Shown piece by piece: positions 19,901-30,989 of a stretch of 64,000 bases of DNA. The stretch's first letter is position 1. Each line of letters opens with the position of its first letter. The stretch is taken from assembly GCA_049487715.1 (NCBI GenBank), contig CP150548.1, forward strand, positions 248,001-312,000, written 5' to 3'. Origin of the DNA: Pycnococcus provasolii. Lineage: Eukaryota > Chlorophyta > Pseudoscourfieldiophyceae > Pseudoscourfieldiales. A model generated the notes under the pieces. That model was not told the DNA's origin, searched no databases, and saw nothing but the letters and a program-made list of their open reading frames with translations. The translations under genes were made by a program, and so were the position numbers.

Positions 19901-20645
19901 TTGATGATGACGTCGATTCCGCCAGCTCCTTCTCATTCTCGTTCGCCTGATCGATGCGCCGTCTCATCGCCTCGTTGGCAGCCGCCGCCTCCTGCGCCGC
20001 GGCGCCCGTTGCCTTGGCAGCGTTCGCGAGCGCGTTGTTCGCCTTTTCGAGCGCGTGTTCCGCCTTCTTGACGCGCTCGTCATCCTCGGCACCATCCTCG
20101 ACAAGTGTTCTGGCGAGCCTAAGCATTTCCTCCGCCGTCGAGACAGCCCTGAGTGCCGCCCGTTCCTCTACAAGTTTTCGAGCGAGTTCGCGTGCCGCCG
20201 CAAGTTTGACGCTGGCTGGCGATGCCGACGACATGGCGGTTCCGACGGTCGGTGGTGCTGTCAGCATGGATCGTGCCGCCTTTTCCGACGACGACGCGGC
20301 GGCGGCGGCATCGTCGTCGGCGTCTCCTGACGAGGCAGCAGGGTCAGCCGGTGATGGCTCTGAGGAGTTTTGGTTTATGGATTTTGAGGAATCTGCGCCA
20401 TCATTTTTCCCCTTCTCCTCGTCCAGATTGGACGACGTCAGATCGGATCGCGCGACACCACCAATGATCCCGTACCGACCAAAACCCCGCGGACGTGCCT
20501 TGAAAGGAGGAAGGTTAACAGGTGATGATCTATGACTATGACCTCTTGAGTGCAGTCCTCTTCCTCTACGGCTGATGAGACGCCCAGATGGTCCTCCTGA
20601 CGCCGCAGACATGGATGCAGATGCCATGGACGCAGGCACGGACAT
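13935..20645 (-). CDS. Starch synthase (GT5), SSIII/IV-like, with very long coiled-coil N-terminus; two exons
   Basis: Transfers glucose from ADP-glucose to starch in the plastid. Exons are 20645..14304 and 14009..13935. The intron (14010..14303) starts GTACGA and ends CAACAG. Splicing adds the family tail DWSWASSSIDYHEIYHTAVRR after NMMQ. About 2138 residues: a Ser/Arg-rich transit-like N-terminus; acidic low-complexity sequence; a Glu/Arg-rich coiled coil with repeated RIRAEKE units (about 330-750); two or three CBM53-like starch-binding modules (about 758-880 and roughly 1100-1480), recognisable by FRDSAGVSWDNC and FSDVRNKIWDNN; then the GT5 catalytic domain from about 1530. The last has AECAPIAKVGGLGDVVYGL (the ADP-glucose-binding KxGGL motif), PSMFEPCGLTQLVAMRYG and STGGLADTV. 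ATG 20645 is chosen because the frame upstream of it looks non-coding. Ordinary SSIII is 1000-1200 residues, so the excess is mainly N-terminal. Confidence 0.93.
14010..14303 (-). other. Intron of the starch synthase gene
   Basis: A 294-base AT-rich intron with a GTACGA donor and CAACAG acceptor. It contains a CA/GT run at about 14222-14240 and a repeated TCAAA stretch next to it. Removal restores the conserved starch synthase C-terminus. Confidence 0.9.
18400..19650 (-). repeat. Degenerate coding repeats of the starch synthase coiled coil
   Basis: Imperfect direct repeats encode RIRAEKE/EEERRIRAEKEA and EARLREEEEARLREE units, especially at 18830-19400. Several DNA units of 30-60 bases are nearly identical, indicating growth by repeat expansion. 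Confidence 0.8.
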
Positions 20646-21379
20646 GCCCCGATGATGAAAACTGAGGGGCCGAGAAAGCAAAGCAAAGGGGGGGGCGAAG
20701 CGAAGCAGACGTCTGGACGTTCTCAGACAGGCTCGTTGGTTTCGACCCCGGGGCCCGGGGGGGGGGACCCCTCCCTCCTCAGGGTCCTGGATCCTCAACC
20801 TCCCCCTCCTCGCTCCATCAATCTCCTCCTCCGCACCCCCCCAGATCACCCCTGGGACAACGTTGTGGAAAGAGTCTCCTCTGAGCCTCTGAGGGTTCCA
20901 AGAGGTCCGGAGCGTGATGTCACTGCAGAAGAAGTCATTCCTGTACAAGTGCTGATTCCTTGGGCGGGGCGGGAGGGGGGGGGGCAGGGATCTGAGGATT
21001 GGGGCGCTACTCATAGTTGGTAGTACTACCTTTAGTGTAAGTGGGGATCCACGTTTGAACCCCCCCCCAAGGGTCTTTTCCGACCCCGCATGCTTCCTCC
21101 TGTCAGACCTCCAGAACTGCCCACCTCCTGCACATCCTGCACGACACGCAGAACCCACGCAGAACCGCACAAATGGGATGTTAGGACCCGCTCCTCTGAT
21201 GAGTCACTTGGTACAAGTTTGGGGATCCTTCTCAGAACCAGGGATTTTTTTTGGGGTTCCAGGTTTTTTTTCATGTGTGTTTCGGGCTTAAGGGCTCTCC
21301 CGCTCTCCGACTTTGGTAGGAGCATCGCATCCCTCCTCGTCACCGCTCGCTGGATACAGAGAGAGAGAGAGAGTCCTTG
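20646..21379. other. Intergenic region between divergent genes
   Basis: No gene seen. The region contains long G or C runs (about 20757-20770, 20975-20985 and 21060-21068) and a GA dinucleotide run just before ATG 21380. An open frame extends here from the starch synthase on the minus strand, but its composition is unlike the gene and it is probably not translated. Confidence 0.5.
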
Positions 21380-22558
21380 ATGGCGTCGTCGTCGTCGCAA
21401 ATACAGACGATGTCTTCGCTGACCTCGTCGCTGTCGCTCCTCCACGACTACGCCGCATCCGCGTACACGTCAGCGCTCACGCGCCTCGTGGAACTCGAAC
21501 ACGAACACGAGGAAACCGCAAGGTCGATCGCGTGGTTAACCGCGTCTCTCGCGGAAGACAAGGATGTCTTCAAAACAAAGGTGCCACCTCAACTCGCTCG
21601 GGCAATCGTCGACTACAGGACGGCCAGACGAGCACAGCAAGATGCTTCCACATCCAGCCAAACCACGCGAGGTCCGTCGGAAACGGCGTTTCTACAAGCA
21701 CTCGCGGACGAACGTGTGCCACCTGCTCCCGCAGACGACGACGGCGGCGACGACGGCGAACACAGCCAGTTGTCGTTGGAGACGGAGTGTGCAGTCGTCG
21801 CCGTCGCTTACGAGGAACTGAGGTGGCTGCTCGAGGACGGGATCGACTGGACGACTGCAAAGTCGGCGCCGAGAGGGTCGAGAGCACGAGCGCGCGCAGT
21901 CAGCCAGCTTCGACGTGCGGTGGCAGCACGACGCGAACTACGTGATGCGCACGACGCTGTCGTGCGCCGTCGTGCGTTCGAGCGCGACGGAGGAAATGCG
22001 GCTGCTACTGCCGTCTCGTCGTCTCACGAAGAGAAGGGGGAAAGAGTGCTTGAACGTAGGCGTCAGCAGGAGGAGGATGCAAGGTATCGAGAACGCTGCG
22101 AACGCTTTCTTGCAAGTCGGCGCACGAACGACGACGACAACCGGCAGCAAACGTCTTCGGCGTCCTCGGCGGCGGCGGCGGCGGCGGCGGCGTGTGAATG
22201 GCTTCCACACGACGTGCGCAGATTTGCGGAGACGCATGCACCCACCTCATATGACGTGCTTTTGAAGCATGTGCGCGTGCGATGCAAGTCACCAGCGGAT
22301 GCGTCTCGTGTCGCAACTGCGAGACATGAGCTGCGCCATCGCCTCTTCGAGCTTGGGCTCGTCGTGGGACCAGCTGCACGTGGATTAGCACCCCCCGGAG
22401 GAGGAGGTGGTGGTGGTGGTGGTGCACCTCCCTCTCCTGGCAACTTTGCCGCGCAGTGTCGCCTTGCTCACGCGATTCTGTGCGGCGAGTGCGGCGTTGG
22501 CGCGGGTGGGCGAGGTACGACCAGAACACCTCTTCACATCACTACAACGACGTCGTAG
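21380..22558 (+). CDS. Coiled-coil hypothetical protein
   Basis: A 392-residue protein with no recognised domain. The N-terminal 60 residues form a predicted helix (LTSSLSLLHDYAASAYTSALTRLVELEHEHEETARSI, shown here only as a guide to positions 12-50). The middle (about 170-275) is Arg/Glu/Ala-rich and likely coiled coil. An Ala run follows near residue 262 and a Gly run near residue 345. A more ordered segment, YDVLLKHVRVRCKSPADASR, lies at about 290-310. A paired-helix scaffold is possible, but that is inference. ATG 21380 follows a GA-rich 5' leader. No intron is evident, and the stop TAG is at 22556. Confidence 0.65.
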   Translation: MASSSSQIQTMSSLTSSLSLLHDYAASAYTSALTRLVELEHEHEETARSIAWLTASLAEDKDVFKTKVPPQLARAIVDYRTARRAQQDASTSSQTTRGPSETAFLQALADERVPPAPADDDGGDDGEHSQLSLETECAVVAVAYEELRWLLEDGIDWTTAKSAPRGSRARARAVSQLRRAVAARRELRDAHDAVVRRRAFERDGGNAAATAVSSSHEEKGERVLERRRQQEEDARYRERCERFLASRRTNDDDNRQQTSSASSAAAAAAAACEWLPHDVRRFAETHAPTSYDVLLKHVRVRCKSPADASRVATARHELRHRLFELGLVVGPAARGLAPPGGGGGGGGGAPPSPGNFAAQCRLAHAILCGECGVGAGGRGTTRTPLHITTTTS

Positions 22559-23711
22559 TACTGTAAGTTATGTATCTTAAATCAGTTATTATATATAATC
22601 GCTTGTTACCAACTTTTCCAGCAGCTTCCTACGTTTGATTTAGCCACGCCAGCCTGGCTGGTGGGAGTTCAGCAGTGCATTCATGGGGAGATGCCAAAAA
22701 TCTCCCTCCCTTGATTTGCGGCCAACTGCTGTGAGAACGCGGCAAAAAAGGGAAAAGTCGTAGATCGCTTTCCATATCAGCAGACAGCAGGTTGGTGTGC
22801 TGGTCTGGGATCGATCGTGCTTTCCCAAAGGCAAAGGCAAAGGAGGTGCCCGAAATGCAGCGAGCACAGCCTGCAGATTGTGCTGCACGCAATGCAGCTT
22901 TGTCTTGTTGTTGGGAAAGCTCATGTGGACTGTGAAGGCGGGCATGATGAGGAAGTGGTTCGAGGGAGGAGGAATCCAACAAGGTCTGCTGTACTGATGC
23001 ATCTGTGTGTGTGTGCATGTGTATGCATGTTGTGCCCCAATCATCTGGCATCTCTGTGCCTGAAGTTCGCATGCAAAGCTGGGAACCCGCAGGCAACTCC
23101 AGGGCTACTCGACAAGAAAAGAAGGAAGGACGAAGAAGCTCCCCCAAGGAACAAAAGGGCAGCTTTTTGAGGATCCCTTTTTCGCTTTTCACTCAGCAGG
23201 CCCTTGGAAAAATAAATATCCCACGGCAGGGCAAGCCTTGCCTTGTCGACGCAAGGCACGCAAGAACCACTTGTCTTGTCTTGTCGGAGTTCGCTTTCAC
23301 CGTTGTGTGTGCTCTCGTTCGGTTTAGCGCGTCCCCGGCCCCGTCTCCCCCCCTTGAACTTGTACTTGTCGCCCCGTTCTCGTTCTGGCGGCGGGCGGGG
23401 AAGCAGGCTTTTGACAAAGCACTCTGCTTTTGCATACGTCATTCTTGTTTAACTCTCCTTTCTCTTGCTCGCCGGCTTTGCTTGCTCTCGCGGCTTTGCT
23501 TGCTTGCTTGTGTTTGTGTGTTTGTGTGCACTCTTGTGTTCACTTTTGCACTTGTGTTTGCACTTATTTGCACTTTTGTGCTTGTGGGATCTGAGGGTTC
23601 GGTGGTGCTATTTCCATAGTCTTCTTAGTTAATTAATTCTAGAGGAAGACTCGCTCGTCCGTCGCATCAGAAGAGGCAGGCCTACCCCATAAAATATAGA
23701 GGCTGGCAAAC
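22559..23711. other. Intergenic region and 5' leader of the glutamate synthase gene
   Basis: No convincing gene in about 1.15 kb. Short frames on both strands lack protein-like composition. The 3' half is pyrimidine-rich, with TTGTGTTTG-like and CTTGCTTGC-like runs (about 23450-23590), and probably holds the promoter and 5' UTR of the gene at 23712. Confidence 0.5.
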
Positions 23712-26700
23712 ATGCTGAGCAGTAGCAGTAGCACGAGCGTTCGTATCGCACGAAATCACAACGGTGTTTCGCGCAAAAAGCACCAGCAGCATCACCGCCG
23801 CCACACGAAAACGTCGGCGATCCGCCATGCAGAGCACGACCCGGCGTCGAAAATGGGGCTGTACGACCCGTCCATGGACACGGACGCGTGCGGCGTCGGC
23901 ATCATCGGTGAGCTCAACAAGGAACCGACGCACCAGTGCGTCAAGGATGGACTCACGATGCTCGCACGCATGCAGCACCGAGGAGGATGCGGCTGCGAGG
24001 TGAACACCGGCGACGGCGCGGGCATGATCGTCGCCATGCCGCACGAATTCATGGCTTCCGTCGCGCAGAAGGACCTCAACGTCACGCTGCCGCCGCCGAA
24101 CGAGTACGCCGTCGGCATGATCTTCCTTCCCACAGATCCCGGCGAGCGCGCACGGTGCCGCGCGGACTTTGAGAACGTCGCCAAGTCGCTCAACATTGAC
24201 GTGCTCGGCTGGCGCAGCGTTCCCACGGACAACTCCATCATCGGCGACTCCGCCATAAAGGTGGAGCCCGTCATCGAGCAGGTGTTCGTCACGCCGAGCA
24301 CCGACAGCCTCACGACCGAGCAGCAGATGTTCGTGCTGCGCAAGCGTGCCACGCTCACCGTCAAGGAGAGGCGAGGCGCGGACGGGCCGAGCGCGGAGAA
24401 GCCGCAGGACTTCTACATAGTCAGCCTGTCGTCGACAACCATCACATACAAGGGACAGCTTCGCGCGGACCAGATTGAGGAGTACTACCTCGACGTCGCC
24501 AGCCCGCTGTTCAAGTCGTACATGTGCATGGTGCACAGCCGCTTCTCAACGAACACCAACCCGTCGTGGGATCGAGCGCAGCCGTTCCGCTACATGGCGC
24601 ACAACGGCGAGATCAACACGCTGCGCGGGAACGTCAACTGGATGCGCGCACGCGAGGGCATCATGGACGAGCCTTGGCAGGGCCTCGGTCTGTCGCGCGA
24701 GGAGGTGGAGGCGCTGTTCCCCATCTGCGATCCGTCCACGTCGGACAGCGGCAACTTCGACAACGTGCTCGAGCTCATGTCGCTCACGGGCCGCGACCTG
24801 CCCGAGGCGGTGGCGATGATGATCCCCGAGGCTTGGCAGAACGACAGGCTGATGGATGACGACAAGAAGGCGTTCTACCGCTACGCCAGCGCGCTGATTG
24901 AGCCGTGGGATGGCCCGGCGCTCGTCGCGTTCACCGACGGCCGATTCGCGGGTGCGACGCTCGATCGCAACGGCCTCAGGCCTGGCCGATTCTACGTGAC
25001 GAAGTCCGGGCGCGTCATCATGGGATCGGAGGTTGGCGTCGTGGACATTCCCGAGGAGGACATCGAGCGAAAGGGGCGGCTGCAGCCAGGAAACCTCTTC
25101 CTCATTGACTTTGACGAGGGCCGCCTCGTCGAGGACAGCGAGGTGAAGTCGCGCATTGCCGGCTCCAAGCCGTACAAGCAGTGGCTCGAGAGCCAGATGT
25201 TCACCCTCGACAACGTCGCGCCGCCGCCAAGCCCCACGCCCGAGGGCACGTTCGGGCTGATGGGATCGTCGTCCGTAAAGTCGCTCGTCGCGCCCCTGCG
25301 CGCCAACGGCTACACGCACGAGACGATGGATACGCTGCTCCTTCCCATGGTGGAGACTGGCGGCGAGGCGATGGGCAGCATGGGCAACGACGCGCCGCTC
25401 GCCGTCATCAGCGAACGCCCGAAGCTCGTGTTCGAGTACTTCAAGCAGCGCTTCGCGCAGGTGACCAACCCGCCCATCGACCCGATCCGCGAGGCGGTGG
25501 TGACGAGCCTGCGTTGCCCCGTGGGCCCCGAGGGCGACCTTGCCACCATGACGGAAAGGCAGGCGCACCGCCTCGAGCTCGACGCTCCCTTCCTGACGCT
25601 CGAGCAGCTCGAGAGCCTCAAGGCGATCGACACCGAAGGGTGGAGCACCACGGTGATTGACACGACGTTCAGCGTCAAGGAAGGGCTGAAGGGTGCGCAC
25701 GAGTGCATGGCGCGCATTCGAAGCCAGTGCAGCGAGGCTGTGGAGAGCGGAAGCACGTTCATCGTGCTGAGCGACCGCGCGGCGTCGCCCGAGCGCTGTG
25801 CGCTGCCCTCGCTGCTCGCCGTGGGCGTTTCGCACGCGCACCTCGTGTCATCGCGCCAGCGAACGCGCGTTGGACTTCTGCTCGAGTCCATGGAGCCACG
25901 CGAGGTTCACCAGTTCTGCACGCTCGTGGGATTTGGCGTCGACGCGGTGTGCCCCACGCTGGCTCTCGAGGTGATCTCCGCGATGCAAGCCGATGGCCTG
26001 GTGGGCGGGCAGAAGAAGACGAAAGCCGAGCTGACGGAGAAGTACTTTGCCGCGCTCTCCGCCGGCATGCTCAAGGTTATGTCGAAGATGGGCATCTCCA
26101 CCCTCGCGAGCTACAAGGGTGCGCAGATCTTCGAGGCGATTGGCCTGTCAAGCGAGGTGATCGACGCCGCATTTCCCATGACCATTAGCCGAGTCGAGGG
26201 AGCACGTCTCGACGACCTGTGCGGCGACGCGCTTCGCCTCCACGCCATGGGATACCCCGGAGCTCCCACCGTTCCCGGCGGCGTGGTGTCCGTGAAGGAG
26301 GCGGACCGCTTCGCTTCGGCGGACATCGCCGAGGCGGACGGCGTCGTTCTGCAGGACAACGGCGACCTGTCGTACCGCACCGGCGCGGACGCCGAGCTTC
26401 ACCTGAACGACCCGGCGGGCATCGCGCTGCTGCAGGAGGCTGTTCGCAGCAACGACGGCAAGACGGCGTTCCGGCAGTACGCCGACGTCGTGAACAAGCT
26501 CAACTCCGCCATCACGCTGCGTGGCCTGATGAAGTTCAGGGACGACAAGGCGACGCCCGTGCCGATCGACGAGGTGGAACCGGCGGTCGAGATTATGAAG
26601 AGGTTCTGCACCGGCGCAATGAGCTACGGCAGCATTTCCCTCGAGGCTCACAGCACGCTCGCGGAGGCGATGAACCTCATCGGCGGCAAGAGCAACACGG

Positions 26701-29700
26701 GAGAGGGTGGCGAGAACCCGAAGCGTCTCGAGCCCCTCGAGGACGGCTCGCAGAACCCTCAGAGGAGTGCCATCAAGCAGGTGGCGAGCGGCCGCTTCGG
26801 CGTGACGAGCCACTATCTCACCAACGCCGACCAGCTGCAGATCAAGATGGCGCAGGGCGCGAAGCCCGGCGAGGGTGGCGAGCTGCCCGGCGCGAAGGTG
26901 AGGGGCGATATCGCCGCCACGCGAGGATCCACGCCAGGCGTCGGCCTCATCTCGCCTCCGCCGCACCACGACATCTACTCGATCGAGGACCTCGCGCAGC
27001 TCATCTACGACCTCAAGCGCTCGAATCCGTCCGCAGAGGTGAGCGTGAAGCTCGTCGCGGAGTCTGGCGTCGGCGTCGTCGCGAGCGGCGTCGTGAAGGC
27101 GTATGCCGATCACGTGCTTATCAGCGGCCACGACGGCGGCACGGGCGCGTCGAAGTGGACGGGCATCAAGTCCGCCGGATGCCCGTGGGAGCTCGGGCTC
27201 GCGGAGACGCACCAGGCGCTCGTGGCGAACGACCTGCGAGGCCGAACGCGCCTGCAGACGGACGGCTCCCTGAAGACGGGACGTGATTTGGTGATTGCCG
27301 CGCTGCTCGGCGCGGAGGAGTTTGGATTTGCCACCGCGCCTTTGATTACCATGGGATGCATCATGATGCGAAAGTGCCACACGAACACGTGCCCGGTTGG
27401 CATTGCCACGCAAGACCCGGAGCTCAGAGCGAAGTTCGAGGGCAAGCCGGAGCATGTTGTGAATTTCTTCTACATGCTCGCGGAGGATGCGCGCGAGATC
27501 ATGGCGTCGCTTGGCTTCCGCACGATTGACGAGATGGTGGGACGCGCTGACATGCTCGGTCCCGACGAGGCTGTTCTTTCGGGCAACCCCAAGCTTCGCG
27601 GCGTGGACCTGTCTGCGCTGCTCAAGCCGGCGGCGGAGATCCGACCGGGTGCCGCGCAGACCAAGGTGATGGACCAGGATCACCAGCTCGAGCTGCACAT
27701 CGACCGGTCGCTCATCAAGAAGGCGAGCGCGGCGCTCGACGATGGAACGCCGGTGGAGTTTGCGTCGCACGTCGTGAACGAGGATCGCGCGGCGGGTGCG
27801 ACACTCAGCCACGAGGTGAGCAAGCGCTTTGGGCGCGAGGGGCTTCCCGACGGCACGATCAAGGTGCACTTCAAGGGCAGCGCGGGACAGAGCTTTGGAT
27901 GCTTCCTGGCGCCTGGCATTGACTTCCTGCTGCAGGGAGATGCGAACGACTACGTGGGCAAGGGCCTCAGCGGCGGCCGCGTGGTGGTCAGGAAGTCCGA
28001 CGCTAGTACTTTGGTGCCGAGCGAGAACATCATTGTCGGAAATGTCTGCCTGTACGGAGCCACGGCGGGTGAGGCTTACTTCCACGGCATGGCGGCGGAG
28101 AGGTTCGCCGTGAGAAATAGCGGTGCAAAGGCTGTCGTAGAGGGCGTCGGCGATCACGGAATGGAGTACATGACTGGCGGCGTCGTGTGCATTCTCGGCG
28201 ACGTGGGTCGCAACGCGTTTGCGGGAATGAGCGGCGGCTGGGGCTTCGTTTGGGACCCGAAGGGATCGTTGGCTGATAAGGCCAATATGGATACTTGTGA
28301 TCTCGAGCCTCTTGTGATTGACGAAGATGTTGCGATGGTGAAGGACATGCTGACGAAGCATGTTGCTTACACAGGATCGGAGCTTGCGACGAGGCTGCTG
28401 GATGACTGGGAGCTTACGCAGATGGCCTTTGTGAAGGTGGCGCCAAGGGATTACAAGAGAGCCTTGAAGGAGGCGGAGGCGGAGCGTGCTGTGGAGGAGG
28501 CGTCGGCGGACTTTGCCAAGAGGGGCGTCGACCCGCTCGAGGAGCTGAAGAGGATTGCATTGGAGGGTGGCTACAACGGGCTGGACACCATGAAGGAGCT
28601 TGCCGTTGAGGCGAGGCTGGCAAATCCACGTGACGGCGTCGTGCCCACCGGGACGAGCGACAAGAAGCGCGGCTTCTTGGACTACGAGAGGATCGGCGTG
28701 CCGTACAGGGATGTCAAGGAGCGTGTGAATGATTGGGACGAGGTGCATGCGGATACCGTTAGTTTGGAAGATCAGCTGAGTACTCAGACGGCTCGGTGCA
28801 TGGACTGCGGTACTCCATACTGCACGAATACGTCTCAGAGTCAAGCTCCCGCTGTGCGAGGAGATGTCGCATTTTCTCACGATGCGGCGAAGAGCGGATG
28901 TCCGCTCGGAAACAAAATTCCTGAGTGGAACGAGCTTGTCTGGCAAGGACGATGGAAGGATGCGTACTACAGGCTGATTGAGACGAGTCCGTTCAGCGAG
29001 TTCACTGGTCGCGTGTGTCCCGCACCTTGTGAGAGCGCTTGTACCCTTGGCATTATCGAGGATCCTGTGTCAATCAAGAGCCATGAGTTAACGATCATCG
29101 ACAAGGCGTTCAAGGAAGGGTGGGTGCAGGCGCGCCCGCCGATGCAACGCTCTGGAAGGTCGGTCGCTGTGATTGGCAGCGGACCGGCCGGCTTGGCTGC
29201 GGCGCACAGGCTGAATGCTCTCGGGCACACCGTCACCGTGTATGAGCGTGACGATCGCATTGGAGGGCTGCTGATGTACGGCATTCCCAACATGAAGCTT
29301 GAGAAGCACCTCGTCGAGCGTCGCGTTCAGCTGATGCGTGACGAGGGTGTGACGTTCGTGACGAGTGCGCGTGTCGGCGGCGCAGACAGCCCGTATCCCA
29401 TCCAGGACCTGTACGCCAAGAACGACGCCGTCGTGCTTGCTGTCGGTGCGACGAAGCCGAGAGATTTGCCGATTGAGGGTCGCGACGCGGACGGCGTGCA
29501 CTTCGCCATGAAGTTCTTGAAGGCGAATACGAAGAGCCTGCTGGACAGTCAACTCGACGATGGCAACTACATCAGCGCCAAGGGCAAGAAGGTTGTTGTC
29601 ATTGGTGGCGGCGATACGGGCGCTGACTGCATCGGCACGTCGATCAGACATGGTGCCACGCAAGTCGTTAATTTCGAGTTGCTGCCGGAGCCGCCGGCGG

Positions 29701-30290
29701 AGCGCGCACCTGGCAACCCGTGGCCTCAGTGGGCAAGAGTGTTCCGCGTCGACTACGCGCACGCAGAGTCTCGCGAGGTGTTTGGCGAGGATCCGCGCAC
29801 GTACAACATCCTGGCGAAGCGCTTCGTGAAGAATGACGAGGGCAAGCTGATTGGCATCGACGCGGTGCGTGTGGACTGGAAGCCAAATCCGGAAGGCGGA
29901 AGGCCGCTGATGGAGGAAGTTCCTGGCAGCGAGGAGCACTTCGAGTGCGACCTTGCACTTCTGTCGATGGGCTTCCTCGGTCCCGAGGAGATTGTCGCGC
30001 AAGAGCTCGGAGTGCCTATGGACGCTCGCACAAATTTCGACAGCGCGTTCGGCGAATTCAACACGGCTGTGAAGGGCGTGTTCACCGCTGGTGATTGCCG
30101 TCGTGGACAGAGCCTGGTGGTGTGGGCGCTGGCTGAGGGTCGTGGCTCCGCCGATGCCACGCACACGTACCTGCGCGCGCTCGATGCGGCGCAGGATGCT
30201 GTGCAGATGAATGGAAATGGAAACGGTGCTGCGGCACAACAATCAGAGGAAGAATCTGAGAGCGAGGCGCCGAGCGCGACGTCGGTTTGA
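23712..30290 (+). CDS. Glutamate synthase, NAD(P)H-dependent, fused large and small subunits
   Basis: Makes two glutamates from glutamine and 2-oxoglutarate (GS-GOGAT cycle of nitrogen assimilation). The single 2192-residue frame covers the whole eukaryotic NADH-GOGAT. A presequence of about 59 residues ends at the catalytic Cys60 (CGVGIIGEL), and a class II glutamine amidotransferase domain follows. Next come the central and FMN domains; the 3Fe-4S ligands lie in [16 protein letters not shown] (about 1215). The GXGXG domain contains the [12 protein letters not shown] region. The small-subunit part has Cys clusters CMDCGTPYC (about 1695) and [13 protein letters not shown], the FAD motif [14 protein letters not shown] (about 1820) and the pyridine-nucleotide motif [13 protein letters not shown] (about 1963). 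The small-subunit fusion excludes a ferredoxin-type enzyme. The basic, Ser/His-rich N-terminus suggests plastid or mitochondrial import. It has no intron across 6.6 kb. Confidence 0.97.
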   Translation: MLSSSSSTSVRIARNHNGVSRKKHQQHHRRHTKTSAIRHAEHDPASKMGLYDPSMDTDACGVGIIGELNKEPTHQCVKDGLTMLARMQHRGGCGCEVNTGDGAGMIVAMPHEFMASVAQKDLNVTLPPPNEYAVGMIFLPTDPGERARCRADFENVAKSLNIDVLGWRSVPTDNSIIGDSAIKVEPVIEQVFVTPSTDSLTTEQQMFVLRKRATLTVKERRGADGPSAEKPQDFYIVSLSSTTITYKGQLRADQIEEYYLDVASPLFKSYMCMVHSRFSTNTNPSWDRAQPFRYMAHNGEINTLRGNVNWMRAREGIMDEPWQGLGLSREEVEALFPICDPSTSDSGNFDNVLELMSLTGRDLPEAVAMMIPEAWQNDRLMDDDKKAFYRYASALIEPWDGPALVAFTDGRFAGATLDRNGLRPGRFYVTKSGRVIMGSEVGVVDIPEEDIERKGRLQPGNLFLIDFDEGRLVEDSEVKSRIAGSKPYKQWLESQMFTLDNVAPPPSPTPEGTFGLMGSSSVKSLVAPLRANGYTHETMDTLLLPMVETGGEAMGSMGNDAPLAVISERPKLVFEYFKQRFAQVTNPPIDPIREAVVTSLRCPVGPEGDLATMTERQAHRLELDAPFLTLEQLESLKAIDTEGWSTTVIDTTFSVKEGLKGAHECMARIRSQCSEAVESGSTFIVLSDRAASPERCALPSLLAVGVSHAHLVSSRQRTRVGLLLESMEPREVHQFCTLVGFGVDAVCPTLALEVISAMQADGLVGGQKKTKAELTEKYFAALSAGMLKVMSKMGISTLASYKGAQIFEAIGLSSEVIDAAFPMTISRVEGARLDDLCGDALRLHAMGYPGAPTVPGGVVSVKEADRFASADIAEADGVVLQDNGDLSYRTGADAELHLNDPAGIALLQEAVRSNDGKTAFRQYADVVNKLNSAITLRGLMKFRDDKATPVPIDEVEPAVEIMKRFCTGAMSYGSISLEAHSTLAEAMNLIGGKSNTGEGGENPKRLEPLEDGSQNPQRSAIKQVASGRFGVTSHYLTNADQLQIKMAQGAKPGEGGELPGAKVRGDIAATRGSTPGVGLISPPPHHDIYSIEDLAQLIYDLKRSNPSAEVSVKLVAESGVGVVASGVVKAYADHVLISGHDGGTGASKWTGIKSAGCPWELGLAETHQALVANDLRGRTRLQTDGSLKTGRDLVIAALLGAEEFGFATAPLITMGCIMMRKCHTNTCPVGIATQDPELRAKFEGKPEHVVNFFYMLAEDAREIMASLGFRTIDEMVGRADMLGPDEAVLSGNPKLRGVDLSALLKPAAEIRPGAAQTKVMDQDHQLELHIDRSLIKKASAALDDGTPVEFASHVVNEDRAAGATLSHEVSKRFGREGLPDGTIKVHFKGSAGQSFGCFLAPGIDFLLQGDANDYVGKGLSGGRVVVRKSDASTLVPSENIIVGNVCLYGATAGEAYFHGMAAERFAVRNSGAKAVVEGVGDHGMEYMTGGVVCILGDVGRNAFAGMSGGWGFVWDPKGSLADKANMDTCDLEPLVIDEDVAMVKDMLTKHVAYTGSELATRLLDDWELTQMAFVKVAPRDYKRALKEAEAERAVEEASADFAKRGVDPLEELKRIALEGGYNGLDTMKELAVEARLANPRDGVVPTGTSDKKRGFLDYERIGVPYRDVKERVNDWDEVHADTVSLEDQLSTQTARCMDCGTPYCTNTSQSQAPAVRGDVAFSHDAAKSGCPLGNKIPEWNELVWQGRWKDAYYRLIETSPFSEFTGRVCPAPCESACTLGIIEDPVSIKSHELTIIDKAFKEGWVQARPPMQRSGRSVAVIGSGPAGLAAAHRLNALGHTVTVYERDDRIGGLLMYGIPNMKLEKHLVERRVQLMRDEGVTFVTSARVGGADSPYPIQDLYAKNDAVVLAVGATKPRDLPIEGRDADGVHFAMKFLKANTKSLLDSQLDDGNYISAKGKKVVVIGGGDTGADCIGTSIRHGATQVVNFELLPEPPAERAPGNPWPQWARVFRVDYAHAESREVFGEDPRTYNILAKRFVKNDEGKLIGIDAVRVDWKPNPEGGRPLMEEVPGSEEHFECDLALLSMGFLGPEEIVAQELGVPMDARTNFDSAFGEFNTAVKGVFTAGDCRRGQSLVVWALAEGRGSADATHTYLRALDAAQDAVQMNGNGNGAAAQQSEEESESEAPSATSV

Positions 30291-30812
30291 AGAGAAAGTG
30301 AGAGAGGACAGTCAAAAAATGAATTTGTTGTTGGCGTAAGTGACAAGGATGAAGAAGAATAAACAAAGTAAACAAAAAAGAATGAATTTGATTTGTGCAC
30401 ATCTTATTTACGCCGATCTTCTTGGCGATGCGCTGCCATTCACCTTTAAGCACATTGATTTAACGACGATATCCTGGAAGTGGCTTGGTAAGGGTTTGGC
30501 GGAGGACGTCTCGTCTTCCGCCTCCAGAGTCCAGATGCCAGAGTTGCTTCGAGGCAGTTTGACAAACTAAGGACTTTCAAAAGAAAATGAGCGGGTTCGC
30601 TTTAGTGTGTGAGTGGTAATCAAAACGACTTTTGCTTATGTTGAGTTTTCAAATTTACAAACCTTATTATGATGCCTATCGCTGTTGTCTCACGTACGAC
30701 GTTACTCTCCGTGCGTGTGTATCCGGCTTCCAAAGGCGTTGATCTCCGCCTGCGATGCTGTCAGCGGCGCGCTGTATGTAGTTGACACCTCCCTCGGCGC
30801 CCAACTGCACAC
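30291..30812. other. Intergenic region downstream of glutamate synthase
   Basis: No gene recognised. GAATAAACAAAG at about 30356 is a candidate AATAAA-type polyadenylation signal for the glutamate synthase transcript. Confidence 0.4.
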
Positions 30813-30989
30813 TCAGAACATCCCCCTCGACGCCGCGGCGGACGACGCCAGCAGGTTCGTCTTTTTCAACAGGATCGCGACGATGGGCAGTACGACGGCG
30901 ACGACCATGAAGAGACCGCCAGAGAGGTACCTAACTGCGGAGAGCTCGACGCCCGTTGGCGTAGCTGCTTGGTGACCGGGCGACGCCAT
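30813..30989 (-). CDS. Possible 58-residue single-pass membrane protein
   Basis: The frame runs from ATG 30989 to TGA 30813 and would encode a small protein. A polar N-terminus (MASPGHQAATPTGVELSAVR) precedes one hydrophobic helix (about 25-42, LFMVVAVVLPIVAILL), then two Lys and a short polar tail. Its layout is that of small organelle or ER membrane subunits, but I do not recognise the family. The AACCCCGAA motif seen in other promoters occurs 54 bases upstream (31043-31051). A longer frame continues upstream to 31148 but is Ser/Phe-rich and less likely. A downstream exon cannot be excluded. Confidence 0.4.
   Translation of the reverse strand: MASPGHQAATPTGVELSAVRYLSGGLFMVVAVVLPIVAILLKKTNLLASSAAASRGMF

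Noticed and set aside
20646-21170. Upstream extension of the starch synthase to 21170
   Set aside because: The extra 175 codons are Arg/Pro-rich intergenic-like sequence; the transit-like peptide starts at 20645.
22629-23192. Minus-strand 187-codon frame before glutamate synthase
   Set aside because: Low-complexity composition unlike neighbouring proteins; likely chance in untranslated leader DNA.
24546-25841. Minus-strand 431-codon open frame
   Set aside because: Antisense to glutamate synthase; His/Arg/Val-rich shadow frame.
26148-28946. Minus-strand 932-codon open frame
   Set aside because: It is antisense to glutamate synthase and reflects strong codon bias (rare stops on the opposite strand), with no domain.
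29088-30242. Minus-strand 384-codon open frame
   Set aside because: Antisense shadow of the small-subunit part of glutamate synthase.
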